Assembly: GCA_964583095.1 (NCBI GenBank)
Contig: CAZOVB010000061.1
Span: forward strand, 1-27,980
DNA from: CAZOVB01 sp964583095
Lineage (GTDB): Bacteria; Planctomycetota; Phycisphaerae; SM23-33
Length of the DNA stretch: 27,980 nt
Direction of reading: 5' to 3'
The number at the start of each line of letters is the position of its first letter. The stretch's first letter is position 1. Positions 8,059 through 15,764 of the stretch are shown here, in pieces. Made by a program: the position numbers and the translations under genes. The notes below the pieces were generated by a model. The model worked only from the letters and a program-made list of their open reading frames with translations. It did no database searches and had not been told where the DNA came from.

Positions 8059-8562
8059 ATGGATGTTCTGCACAATGTCATGAACTGGATCGATCACAAT
8101 CGCTGGTATGTCCTGAGCAGTCTGCTGGCTTCGGGCCTGATTCTTATCGGCCTGGGCTGCGAACCGCACACCGCCTCGCTGACAGGTCCCGAGGAGGTCT
8201 CCGCACGCGAGTTTCAGCAGGAGGCCCTGGCCCTGGAAGAAACCCTGACCGAAAGACGCATCGCCCTGGCTGCCCGGATCGAGAACTTCAACGAAGATGT
8301 CGACTCTCTGGACAGACGCCTCCAGCTGGGCCGCGAAGACCTTCGACGCCAGTATGCTCTGCAGGAGCAGATTCTGGCTACGTTGGGCTCAGCCGCGACG
8401 TCGGCACTGGAGGGCTCCTTCTCTGCCAAGGCCTTTGTCGCACCCGCTCTCGGCCTGCTGGCCGCTGCATTTGGAATCGGCAAGACACTCGACAATCGAC
8501 GCAAGGATCGGGTGATCCAGAAGCTCAAGCTCCAGAACCGGGAACCTGATGGGCAACCGTAA
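8059..8562 (+). CDS. Two-segment membrane/lipobox protein, possible lysis or spanin-like partner
   Basis: The start is ATG 8059 with GAAAGGA upstream at 8045-8051; the product has 167 residues. A hydrophobic stretch at about 17-33 (RWYVLSSLLASGLILIGLGC) ends in a cysteine, so it could be a long-headed lipoprotein signal or a plain TM segment. A coiled-coil-like charged region follows to about residue 113 (ALEETLTERRIALAARIENF). A second hydrophobic segment lies at about 127-146 (AFVAPALGLLAAAFGIGKTL), followed by a basic tail. The layout suggests a membrane-anchored protein with a periplasmic coiled coil. A role in lysis with the XhlA-like gene is inferred from place. Not a match to any named spanin. 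Confidence 0.5.
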   Translation: MDVLHNVMNWIDHNRWYVLSSLLASGLILIGLGCEPHTASLTGPEEVSAREFQQEALALEETLTERRIALAARIENFNEDVDSLDRRLQLGREDLRRQYALQEQILATLGSAATSALEGSFSAKAFVAPALGLLAAAFGIGKTLDNRRKDRVIQKLKLQNREPDGQP

Positions 8563-8580
8563 AAGTCTCTCGCAAAGCGA

Positions 8581-8627
8581 AAAAAAGGCCGTCCCTTCCG
8601 CTTTCACAGCGGGGGGCGGCCTTTTTG
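8581..8627. terminator. Bidirectional intrinsic terminator between convergent genes
   Basis: An A-run leads into GGCCGTCCC, a short loop, then GGGGGGCGGCC and a T-run. The arms pair through GGCCG/CGGCC and CCC/GGG. A-run and T-run flank the stem on both sides, so it can stop both the plus-strand tail cluster and the minus-strand PilZ gene. Confidence 0.85.
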
Positions 8628-8643
8628 TTATTGGTTGCCGAAG

Positions 8644-9018
8644 TCAGACGTTCTCAGAAGCCCGGCTCTGCAGAAAGGCCGCGAACTCCGATTCCACCTG
8701 CTCGGGCGACCCGCTGTTGGCCGAAACGATCTGTCGGATCCAGTTGAAGGACGCCAGGTCGACCTCGTCGAACATGATCCCCAAGCCGCGGTGATCGGCG
8801 CGAACCACCGTCCCGCCGCAGCGGATTTCCTCGGCCGTTTCCTGGGCGGGTCGGAAGACCACCTCAACCTTCCTGCCCTTTCGAGGCGAGGCGGCCGTGT
8901 TGACCAGGATGCCTTTGAGGCTCAGGTCGACCAGGTCCGACGCGAACGTTTCTCCGGCGTGGACCAGTTGGGCCTCGATGCCATACCTGACGCGGCTGAA
9001 TTCTCTTCGTTCCTGCAT
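8644..9018 (-). CDS. PilZ domain protein (c-di-GMP effector type)
   Basis: The start is ATG at 9018 on the minus strand, with AGGGAGAAG a few bases upstream, giving 124 residues. A longer frame from a TTG at 9066 exists but lacks this binding site. The PilZ signature is present: R5-xxx-R9 in RREFSRVRYG and D31-x-S-xx-G36 in DLSLKG. The rest has the family's barrel strands (KVEVVFRP, GTVVRADHRGLGIMFDEV) and a C-terminal helix. PilZ proteins bind cyclic di-GMP and pass the signal to motility, polymer export or other targets. As a single-domain protein it probably acts by binding a partner. Its gene ends at the shared terminator. Nothing near it names the target. Confidence 0.85.
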   Translation of the reverse strand: MQERREFSRVRYGIEAQLVHAGETFASDLVDLSLKGILVNTAASPRKGRKVEVVFRPAQETAEEIRCGGTVVRADHRGLGIMFDEVDLASFNWIRQIVSANSGSPEQVESEFAAFLQSRASENV

Positions 9019-9101
9019 GGTGCTTCTCCCTGCCCCGGACCATTGCTCTATGGTCCTTATCGACAAGGCGAGGACTCGAATGCAGGGGATTGCGAACTCG
9101 C

Positions 9102-10088
9102 TTACGGATAGAACCGGAAGATATTGCCGGTATCGGGCAGGATCTTGAAGACCTCCTTGCCGATCCGGTCTACCTGCTCAAGCCTCCGGGCATCGACGGG
9201 GTTGGCAAGTGCCTTGACGTTCTGCTTTGCCTGCTCGGCGTTGCGGGCCCCGATAAGAATGCTGGTAACCCCGGCCCTGTTGGCCAGCCACTGAATACCC
9301 AGGACCATCACGGGCAGATCGCCCTCGGCCGCGATCTCCTTGAGCTTCTCCACGCCCTCATAGACCTTTGGCCAGGTGCCTTCCTCGAAATACACCGTTT
9401 CCTCGCCCCGATGGTCTCCCTCCTCAAACTTCACCTCACGGGGGAACTTCCCGGTCAAAGTGCCCTCCGCCATGGAACTGTAGGTCACCACGGAAATCGC
9501 ATTCTCCATGCAATAGGGAATCAGGTCCCGCTCGGGATACCGCCAGAACAGATTGTAGCAGAGCTGGTGGGCATCGATCGTACCGGCCTGGCTGATGGAC
9601 TTCATCTGTTCGACATTGAAGTTGCTCACGCCGATTGCACGGATCTTGCCGCTCTCGCGGGCCTCCTCCAGGGCCTCCATGTAAGGCCTCATGTCCTTCT
9701 CCTGCCTGGGCCAATGGAGGTAGTACAGGTCCACGTAATCTGTCTGGAGCCGCTTGAGGCTGCGATCAATCTTATCCGAAAGCGTATAGCCGGGCCGGGT
9801 GCTCGGAAAGCCCTTGGTGGCCAGGAAGATCTTCTCCCGATCTCCAAATTCCTGGAGAAACCGGCCGACGACCTCCTCGCTGTGGCCGCTGCCGTATCCC
9901 TCCGCGGTGTCCAGGTGGGTCATGCCCCCTTCGACGGCTTCGCGCAGGGCCTGGAGAGAATCTTCATCGCGCTGGTTGCCCCAGGCGTCGCCTCCCATGG
10001 CCCAGCAGCCAAGGGCCAATTTGCCGTGACGTTTGTTAACGGGGGGAATCTGTACATATCTTTCAGTATGGTCTGCTACGGGGTTCAT
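9102..10088 (-). CDS. Aldo/keto reductase family oxidoreductase
   Basis: The protein has 328 residues and starts at ATG 10088, preceded by AGGAG. The aldo/keto reductase tetrad is visible: D60 and Y65 in HLDTAEGYGSGHSE, K92 in LATKG and H125 in YLHWP. Other family landmarks are IRAIGVSNFNVEQM, YSSMAEGTLTGKF and ILIGARNAEQ, the last for the NADP(H) 2'-phosphate side. Such enzymes reduce carbonyls with NAD(P)H in a TIM barrel in the cytoplasm. The true substrate is not shown. It is divergent from the ebo-type operon, with 161 bases between their starts, and could share control with it, but no operator was recognised there. Confidence 0.92.
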   Translation of the reverse strand: MNPVADHTERYVQIPPVNKRHGKLALGCWAMGGDAWGNQRDEDSLQALREAVEGGMTHLDTAEGYGSGHSEEVVGRFLQEFGDREKIFLATKGFPSTRPGYTLSDKIDRSLKRLQTDYVDLYYLHWPRQEKDMRPYMEALEEARESGKIRAIGVSNFNVEQMKSISQAGTIDAHQLCYNLFWRYPERDLIPYCMENAISVVTYSSMAEGTLTGKFPREVKFEEGDHRGEETVYFEEGTWPKVYEGVEKLKEIAAEGDLPVMVLGIQWLANRAGVTSILIGARNAEQAKQNVKALANPVDARRLEQVDRIGKEVFKILPDTGNIFRFYP

Positions 10089-10249
10089 CGATACTCCTGT
10101 GGGGAAAAACGGGTGGTCTCGACCGGAACGTGCCGATCGAGTGCGATCCTGAACAGTTTATGCCCAAGCGGGTCCTTCCGCTACAACTTATCCAAGCCTT
10201 TACAGATGGGCTTTCGCATTTGGGCCCGAAGCGTTAGGCTGGGCGAACC

Positions 10250-11542
10250 ATGCATTCCAGACTGTTGGTCATCGACTGTGCCGCCTTGGGTTGGCGCCTG
10301 CTCGAGCAAGAGCAGATGACCTCCCAGGCCGGGCTCTGCTTCCGCAAAGCCAAGGGCCCCTTCCCCGCCGTCACCTGCACCGCACAGGCGGATTTCCGAA
10401 CAGGCCTCGCACCGACCCGGCACGGCATGATCGCAAATGGCCGCTATTTCCCCGAACTGGCAAAGGTCCTTTTCTGGGAGCAGTCGGCCAAGCTCGTCGA
10501 GGCAGAGCGTTTCTGGAAGATCTTTCGGGAAGCGGGCCGAAAAGTCGCCATGCTTTTCTGGCAGCAGAGCCTGGCAGAGCAGGTCGATGTGGTCCTTTCC
10601 CCCGCCCCGATTCACAAACACCATGGGGGCATGATCCAGGACTGCTACTCTCAGCCGGCCGGGCTTTACGACAGGCTCTGCAGGAAGATCGGCAGTCGGT
10701 TCAAGCTTCGAAATTACTGGGGGCCGCTGGCCTCGGCCAAAGTCGGAGACTGGATCGCCCGCGCCACCGCTGCCGTCATGGAAGAACAAGGCTGCGACCT
10801 GGTCCTGACCTACCTGCCAACCCTGGATTACGATCTTCAGCGGCACGGGCCCCGGAGCCGCCAGGCCCGCAAGGCCCTGGAAAAACTCTTCGTGCAGATC
10901 TCGCTTCTGATGGAAGCTGCCGACGCCCTGGGCTATGAGGTGCTGGTTTTCGGAGACTACGCGATCGTTCCATCCAACTCCGCCGCGATCTTCCCAAACC
11001 GCCATCTCCTCCAGACAGGTTGGATGCATCAGCGAAAAGTCCAGGGCCGATCGTATCCCGACCTGTATACTTCCCGGGCGTTTGCGATGGTGGATCATGA
11101 AATTGCCCACGTGTTCGTCTCCGAGGCAGCGGACGTCCCAGCCGTGGCGGAAAACCTCTCCGAACTGTCCGGCGTCGCAAGCGTCTTAACTTCTGCCGAG
11201 CTTGCCGATCGCGGCCTGGACCATCCAAACGCGGGGCAGATTGTCCTCGAGGCCGAAGAAGGCACCTGGCTGGCTTACCCCTGGTGGACCGAGGGGACAA
11301 AGCCCCCTGACTACGCCCGGCATATCGACATACACAACAAGCCGGGGTTTGACCCGTGCGAACTGTTTTTCGGCCGGCCGCCGGGAATCACGCTCAATAC
11401 GCAGCGGATCCGCGGCACGCATGGCCGAATCGGCCCCGGCCGGGAGATCGCCTGGGCCTGCACCACAGAAATGGAAAACCCCACCAACCTGCTCGAACTG
11501 AGCAGACAGAGCCGCAGTTTACTGGAAAGAATGTGCAGATGA
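10250..11542 (+). CDS. eboF: EboF-like alkaline phosphatase superfamily protein (NPP-type)
   Basis: The protein has 430 residues and starts at ATG 10250; there is no clear binding site and no signal peptide. The N-terminus has D9 in LLVIDCAALG, then a nucleophile region VTCTAQADFRTG (T42 or T44, TG at 51-52) and HGMIANG, as in type I phosphodiesterase/nucleotide pyrophosphatases. Later ligands may be D193, D195 and H199 in LDYDLQRHG, D236 in FGDYA, D282-H283 and H287 in VDHEIAHVF, and H362 in HNKPGFD. The usual SDHG motif is replaced by FGDY. It overlaps the next gene (ATGA at 11539-11542). EboF is known from ebo clusters; its substrate is not settled. Assignment rests on fold motifs and neighbours. 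Confidence 0.75.
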   Translation: MHSRLLVIDCAALGWRLLEQEQMTSQAGLCFRKAKGPFPAVTCTAQADFRTGLAPTRHGMIANGRYFPELAKVLFWEQSAKLVEAERFWKIFREAGRKVAMLFWQQSLAEQVDVVLSPAPIHKHHGGMIQDCYSQPAGLYDRLCRKIGSRFKLRNYWGPLASAKVGDWIARATAAVMEEQGCDLVLTYLPTLDYDLQRHGPRSRQARKALEKLFVQISLLMEAADALGYEVLVFGDYAIVPSNSAAIFPNRHLLQTGWMHQRKVQGRSYPDLYTSRAFAMVDHEIAHVFVSEAADVPAVAENLSELSGVASVLTSAELADRGLDHPNAGQIVLEAEEGTWLAYPWWTEGTKPPDYARHIDIHNKPGFDPCELFFGRPPGITLNTQRIRGTHGRIGPGREIAWACTTEMENPTNLLELSRQSRSLLERMCR

Positions 11543-12756
11543 CGTCCAAGCCGCAGCCGGGCCCGACCGGCAAACCGGATTCCACTCAGGATACCTTTCT
11601 ACAGAGGTTCTCCGTTTCCTTCGAGTACCCCGTGTGCTTCACGCGAGGGGTGTTCGAGGGCGACAACCCCCTTCTGGCAGAAATCCTCCAAAGCAGAGGC
11701 GAAGACCAAACCCATCGATGCATGGTCTATATCGACGAGGGGGTCGCAAAGGCCCATTCGTCCCTGTCCCGGAAGATCGAGGAATACTTCCACCAGAGGC
11801 GGGACCGGCTTGCACTGGCCGCTTCACCCCGCGTCGTGCCCGGCGGGGAGCGGGCCAAGAACGACTGGCCCTGCGTCCGGAGAGTCATGACGGAACTGGG
11901 AAATTTACATCTGGATCGCCAGAGCTTTGTCCTGGCCATCGGCGGGGGGAGCATGCTGGACATGTTGGGCTTCGCTGCGTCGATTGTGCATCGCGGACTC
12001 AGGCTCGTTCGCTTGCCCAGTACGACGCTGGCACAGAACGACGCGGGCATCGGCGTCAAGAACGGCATGGACGAGCATGGCCAGAAGAATTTCGTGGGGA
12101 CTTTCGCCCCGCCCTTTGGTGTGATCAATGACCTTGCTCTGCTCTCCACCCTCAGCCAGGAAGACTGGATCGCCGGAGCGGCCGAAGCCTTCAAAGTCGC
12201 CCTGATCCGGGACAAAGCCTTCTTCGAATTCCTCGAAGACCAGGCTTCGCAACTACGCTTGCGGAACGGATCGGCCATGGAGCATCTCGTCCGTCGCTGC
12301 GCCCGGCTTCACCTCGACCACATCCGGACCAGCGGAGATCCGTTCGAATTCGGCTCGGCCAGGCCGCTGGATTTCGGCCACTGGGCGGCCCACAAGCTGG
12401 AATTGATGAGCGGATTCGCCCTTTCTCACGGTCATGCGGTCGCTGTCGGCCTGTCCCTCGACAGCCTCATCGCCATGCGCCGCTCCCTCCTGACCGAACG
12501 GGAGTTCCTGCGGATTCACGAAGCAATCGCAGCCACCGGCCTGCCGACCTTCCACGAACTGCTCCTGCGATCCGACCACAACGGACGCCTCGAAATTCTC
12601 CGAGGCCTGGAGGATTTCCGCGAGCATCTGGGCGGCAGCCTCTGCGTGACGCTGCCCGACGGCATCGGGCGCGGAATCGAGGTCCATTCGATCGACCCGT
12701 CGGATGTCCGCGAGGCCGTCGAGTATCTCGACTACCGCCGCCGGGGGGATCTGTAG
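11539..12756 (+). CDS. eboD: EboD-like 3-dehydroquinate synthase family protein
   Basis: The protein has 405 residues and starts at the ATG of the overlap with eboF. The sugar-phosphate-cyclase signatures are present: GGGSMLDM at 135-142, RLPSTTLAQNDAGIGVKNG up to about 176, E216 in GAAEAFKVAL, H281 in DFGHWAAHKLE and H297 in SHGHAV. E216, H281 and H297 fit the three metal ligands of 3-dehydroquinate synthase. DHQS turns DAHP into 3-dehydroquinate; the Ebo form is thought to act on another, unknown sugar phosphate. The motif usually ends HGEAV and here reads HGHAV. A stand-alone shikimate aroB is less likely given the flanking eboF and eboE. A 4-base gap separates it from the next gene. Confidence 0.85.
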   Translation: MTSKPQPGPTGKPDSTQDTFLQRFSVSFEYPVCFTRGVFEGDNPLLAEILQSRGEDQTHRCMVYIDEGVAKAHSSLSRKIEEYFHQRRDRLALAASPRVVPGGERAKNDWPCVRRVMTELGNLHLDRQSFVLAIGGGSMLDMLGFAASIVHRGLRLVRLPSTTLAQNDAGIGVKNGMDEHGQKNFVGTFAPPFGVINDLALLSTLSQEDWIAGAAEAFKVALIRDKAFFEFLEDQASQLRLRNGSAMEHLVRRCARLHLDHIRTSGDPFEFGSARPLDFGHWAAHKLELMSGFALSHGHAVAVGLSLDSLIAMRRSLLTEREFLRIHEAIAATGLPTFHELLLRSDHNGRLEILRGLEDFREHLGGSLCVTLPDGIGRGIEVHSIDPSDVREAVEYLDYRRRGDL

Positions 12757-12760
12757 TCTC

Positions 12761-13960
12761 ATGAGAATCCCGAAGATTCCCGGCGCCCACCTGACCTACT
12801 GTCTCAACGTCCATGCCGGTCAATCCTGGGAGGAGAACTTCCAGGCCATCCGAAACGAAGCGACCGACGTGCGAAAGCGCCTGGGAGTCCAAAACCCGTT
12901 CGGGCTTGGGCTTCGCCTGAGCAACCAGGCCAGCCTGGAACTGGAAACACCACAGAAATTGCGCGAACTGCAGAGATTCCTGGCCGATGAGGGTCTCTAC
13001 GTCTTTACCGTAAATGCTTTCCCGTATGGGACCTTCCACGGACAGGCCGTCAAGCAGGACGTCTACGGGCCCGACTGGCTCCAGCCGGAGCGCATGGAAT
13101 ACACGCTGCGTGTGGCGCGAATCCTTTCGCAGCTGGTGCCCGAAGACACCGTAGGGAGCATCTCAACCGTGCCAGGGACCTACAAGCCCTGGATCCGCTC
13201 GCGACGAAATATCCTGGACATCGCTCTGAATCTCGCCCGGACGGCCTGGGAACTCCAGAAGCTCACAGAGCAGACCGGACGCACCATCGTGCTGGGCCTG
13301 GAACCCGAGCCCGACTGCCTGCTGAGCACGACCGACGAGTTGATCCAGTTCTGCAGGGGGCCTCTCCAGACCTGGGGATTCGACCAGCTATGCCGCACCG
13401 AAAAACTCGATCGGCAGTGGGCGGCCCAGGTGCTCTGGTTCTATATCGGGGCCTGCGTGGATCTGGCCCACCTGGCCGTGGAGTTCGAAGATCCTCTCGA
13501 TGCCCTGGCCAAGCTGCGACGCAGCGGCCTGACGCTGGCAAAGGTTCAGCTTTCCGCTGCCCTGGAGGCAGAGCCTGGAAGCCAGGCCTTGGAGGTTCTC
13601 AAGAAATTCGACGAACCGGTCTACCTTCATCAGACCAAGGCTCAGTTAGCCGATGGCCGGATCCTCTCCTACCCGGACCTTCCCGCAGCCCTGGAGGCAT
13701 GGAACCAGGGCGCGGATGTCAAGAGATGGCGAACGCATTTCCATGTCCCGCTGTTTTTCGACCATGACGGACCGCTTAGAAGCACCCGGGACACGGTCAG
13801 CCCGGGGCTGCTTTCCCAATTGGCCCGGAGGGATTTCCTTCACCTGGAGATCGAAACCTACACGTTCGGGGTTCTGCCGGAATTCCTCCGACCCGAGCAG
13901 CTAACCGAGGGCATTGCCCAGGAATACCACTACGTCCGGAAGGTCCTGGAGGAACTCTGA
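12761..13960 (+). CDS. eboE: EboE-like TIM-barrel metabolite traffic protein
   Basis: The start is ATG 12761, with a GGGGGGA run at 12743-12749, giving 399 residues. The opening HLTYCLNVHAGQSWEENF and GLGLRLSNQ are typical of EboE, a xylose-isomerase-like TIM barrel. Likely metal/acid residues are E181 and E183 in GLEPEPD, D234 and H237 in CVDLAHLAVE, H326 and H328 in HFHVPLFFDHDG, and H361-E363-E365 in HLEIETYTF. In cyanobacteria the ebo genes take part in exporting a scytonemin precursor to the periplasm; the reaction of EboE is unknown. The gene ends at 13960, 18 bases before the convergent dehydrogenase. Family name is confident; reaction is not known. Confidence 0.85.
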   Translation: MRIPKIPGAHLTYCLNVHAGQSWEENFQAIRNEATDVRKRLGVQNPFGLGLRLSNQASLELETPQKLRELQRFLADEGLYVFTVNAFPYGTFHGQAVKQDVYGPDWLQPERMEYTLRVARILSQLVPEDTVGSISTVPGTYKPWIRSRRNILDIALNLARTAWELQKLTEQTGRTIVLGLEPEPDCLLSTTDELIQFCRGPLQTWGFDQLCRTEKLDRQWAAQVLWFYIGACVDLAHLAVEFEDPLDALAKLRRSGLTLAKVQLSAALEAEPGSQALEVLKKFDEPVYLHQTKAQLADGRILSYPDLPAALEAWNQGADVKRWRTHFHVPLFFDHDGPLRSTRDTVSPGLLSQLARRDFLHLEIETYTFGVLPEFLRPEQLTEGIAQEYHYVRKVLEEL

Positions 13961-13978
13961 ACTGGGCGCATTCGGCCC

Positions 13979-15040
13979 TCAGCCGGCCGCCCCGGCCGGC
14001 TCGATCAGGTTCTGCCCCTCCCCGGCCAGGAAGCTGTCGATGTTCTCCACGGTGGTTTCCATGATCCTGCGCACCGCTTCCTCGCTGTTGAAGCCCACGT
14101 GCGGAGTGATGATCACGTTGGGCATCTTCAGCAGTGCGTGACTCTGGATGACGCTTCGCAACTGGTCCAGGTCGTACTGCTGTGAGAGGATCTCGGCCTC
14201 TTCTCCAATGGCCTTTTCGGCCTCGAGCACGTCCAGCCCGGCCCCTCCGACGCGTCCGCTTCGCAGGGCTTCGACCAGCGCCACCGGATCGATGATCCCG
14301 CCGCGGGCGGTATTGATGACAATAGCTCCCTCGGGCAGCTTGGAAAGGGCCTCGGCATCGATCATGTGATGGGTGTGTTGGTTGTAGGGGACGTGAATCG
14401 AGAGCACCTGGCTGCGGGAGAGGAGGGTGTCGAAATCGACATACTCGAAGCCCAGTTCCTCAGCCGCTTTGGGATCGGGGTGGATATCAAAGCCGATACG
14501 CTCCATCTGGAATCCACCGGCGATGCGGAGCACGTTGCGGGCAATACTTCCTGTGCCCAAGACCCCCAACGTCCTGCTCTGCAGATCGATGCCCCGGAGC
14601 CCCTGGATCGAGAAATCACCGCGGATTGTCCTCTCGTAGCTTCGGTGGACCCTGCGGGTCAGAGCCAGCAACAGGGCAAAGGCATGCTCGGCCACGGTGT
14701 TCTCCCCGTAGTTGGGGACATTGGCCACCGCAATGCCCTTTTCGCGGCAGGCATCCAGGTCTATATGGTCGAACCCGGTACTTCGCGTCGCGATCAGCTT
14801 CAGTTCCGGTAGACGCTCCAGCTGCTCACGGGTGACGCGACTGTGGATAAACACGCTCAACACGTTGACTTCGGGATCGATTTCTTCATCGCTGAGTTGC
14901 TCGAGTCGCTGGGATTTATCGATGACGCGGCAGTCGCAGCGGCAAAGCTCCTTAACCGCTTGTCGCTCCCACTCCTCTGCTTCGACAAAGAGGATCGTTC
15001 CCTTTCCTGGCTGCTTGTCCGGCTTGTATTGTCCTGTCAT
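13979..15040 (-). CDS. D-2-hydroxyacid dehydrogenase (NAD-dependent, D-lactate dehydrogenase-like)
   Basis: The protein has 353 residues and starts at ATG 15040, with AAAGGGA upstream. The nucleotide-binding loop is GTGSIA at 162-167 (final G replaced by A). Catalytic residues fit R246 in NTARGGIID, E273 in GLDVLEAE and H314 in TPHVGFNSEEA. The substrate region has TRSTGFDHIDLDA and NVPNYGENTVAEHA, as in D-lactate dehydrogenase-type proteins, which reduce 2-oxo acids such as pyruvate with NADH in the cytoplasm. The true substrate cannot be told apart from sequence. An internal stretch of about 40 residues lies between E273 and H314. It is divergent from the receiver-like gene and convergent with the ebo operon. 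Confidence 0.9.
   Translation of the reverse strand: MTGQYKPDKQPGKGTILFVEAEEWERQAVKELCRCDCRVIDKSQRLEQLSDEEIDPEVNVLSVFIHSRVTREQLERLPELKLIATRSTGFDHIDLDACREKGIAVANVPNYGENTVAEHAFALLLALTRRVHRSYERTIRGDFSIQGLRGIDLQSRTLGVLGTGSIARNVLRIAGGFQMERIGFDIHPDPKAAEELGFEYVDFDTLLSRSQVLSIHVPYNQHTHHMIDAEALSKLPEGAIVINTARGGIIDPVALVEALRSGRVGGAGLDVLEAEKAIGEEAEILSQQYDLDQLRSVIQSHALLKMPNVIITPHVGFNSEEAVRRIMETTVENIDSFLAGEGQNLIEPAGAAG
13981..14001. terminator. Candidate convergent hairpin after eboE
   Basis: AGCCGGCC at 13981-13988 and GGCCGGCT at 13994-14001 are perfect inverted repeats with a 5-base loop. The hairpin overlaps the last codons of the minus-strand dehydrogenase. It could end transcription of the ebo-type operon, but has no T-run, so the call is weak. 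Confidence 0.35.
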
Positions 15041-15188
15041 TTCGGGTCCCTTTCATTACCGGTCGGTTTCCAGGGGAATCATAGCGCAGAGAAGGGGCAA
15101 GAGTCTCCAATCCTGCCAAACAAGCAGCCCGATCAGCAACTTCTGCCCCTTCCGGCAGGATTCCGGGCGCCCTTCCAAGCCCCCCCAA

Positions 15189-15220
15189 CAACCTAACATT
15201 CTATTTAACATACTTTTACG
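15189..15220. promoter_or_regulatory. AT-rich patch in the divergent intergenic region 15041-15311
   Basis: The 271 bases between the dehydrogenase and the receiver-like gene hold no supported gene. This short stretch is clearly AT-rich against a GC-rich background, and on the minus strand it contains TAGAAT, close to a -10 box. No -35 box at proper spacing is clear on either strand. It is a candidate divergent promoter zone only. Confidence 0.3.
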
Positions 15221-15257
15221 CCCGATGGCACCTTACTTGCATGTTACAACGCAGGTG

Positions 15258-15278
15258 GGACGGGTGCCAAGCCCGTCC
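15258..15278 (+). promoter_or_regulatory. Hairpin in the leader of the receiver-like gene
   Basis: GGACGGG at 15258-15264 and CCCGTCC at 15272-15278 form a perfect 7-base stem with a 7-base loop, 33 bases before the ATG at 15312. It could be a leader structure or a binding site. No T-run follows, so it is not a standard terminator. No riboswitch class is recognised. Confidence 0.35.
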
Positions 15279-15311
15279 AAAGGACTACAGGCCGCTTGAG
15301 GCGTCCACGCG

Positions 15312-15752
15312 ATGGTAACCGAGATGAAACAACGTCAGCCCAGCGAACCGCTGAACCTGGTTGTCACAGGCGAGGCGGAAACGTGGCTGCCCACGTTGGA
15401 ACAGATCGTCGGCCCGGAGTTGCTGCGTCCCCACCATGCCCGCGACGAACGGGATCTGCTGGATGTCGTGCGTCGGGGCGAAGCCGACGCGGCCGTGCTG
15501 GATGATGAGATCCAGTGGGATGTGAACGTCCTGCAGTTGCTGCGGATGATCCGCCGGATCAACGTCACGCTGCCGGTGGCGATTGTCACCACCCATACCG
15601 ACCGCCGCTGGCTGGAGGATGCACTGCGTCTTGCGGCCTTTAGCGTCCTGACCAAGCCGCTCCAGTTGGAGTCGCTGCTGCAGCAGATTCAGCGAATGAT
15701 GCTTCGTCTGGATCACATGCTCAGAAACCACCCGCCTCGCCGGATGCCCTGA
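15312..15752 (+). CDS. Degenerate response-regulator receiver-like protein
   Basis: The protein has 146 residues and starts at ATG 15312; an ATG 12 bases on is an alternative. Its fold reads as a CheY-like receiver: a strand LNLVVTG at 14-20, D64/D65 in AAVLDDE, a TT pair at 93-94 in VAIVTTH and K115 in SVLTKPL. The acidic pair that normally binds Mg after strand one (usually DDE) is absent, replaced by GEAE. So phosphorylation may be lost or altered; D64 or D65 could still be an acceptor. There is no output domain. It is followed after 123 bases by groES on the same strand, so a link to stress control is possible but not shown. Confidence 0.6.
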   Translation: MVTEMKQRQPSEPLNLVVTGEAETWLPTLEQIVGPELLRPHHARDERDLLDVVRRGEADAAVLDDEIQWDVNVLQLLRMIRRINVTLPVAIVTTHTDRRWLEDALRLAAFSVLTKPLQLESLLQQIQRMMLRLDHMLRNHPPRRMP

Positions 15753-15764
15753 GCCGCGCGGCCA

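Noticed and set aside
8644..9066. Longer PilZ protein from a TTG start at 9066
   Set aside because: The ATG at 9018 has a good binding site and starts right before the PilZ signature; the extra 16 residues have no family counterpart.
9090..10319. Plus-strand open frame of 409 residues
   Set aside because: It lies opposite the aldo/keto reductase, whose catalytic residues are all present; the mirror frame has no recognisable motif.
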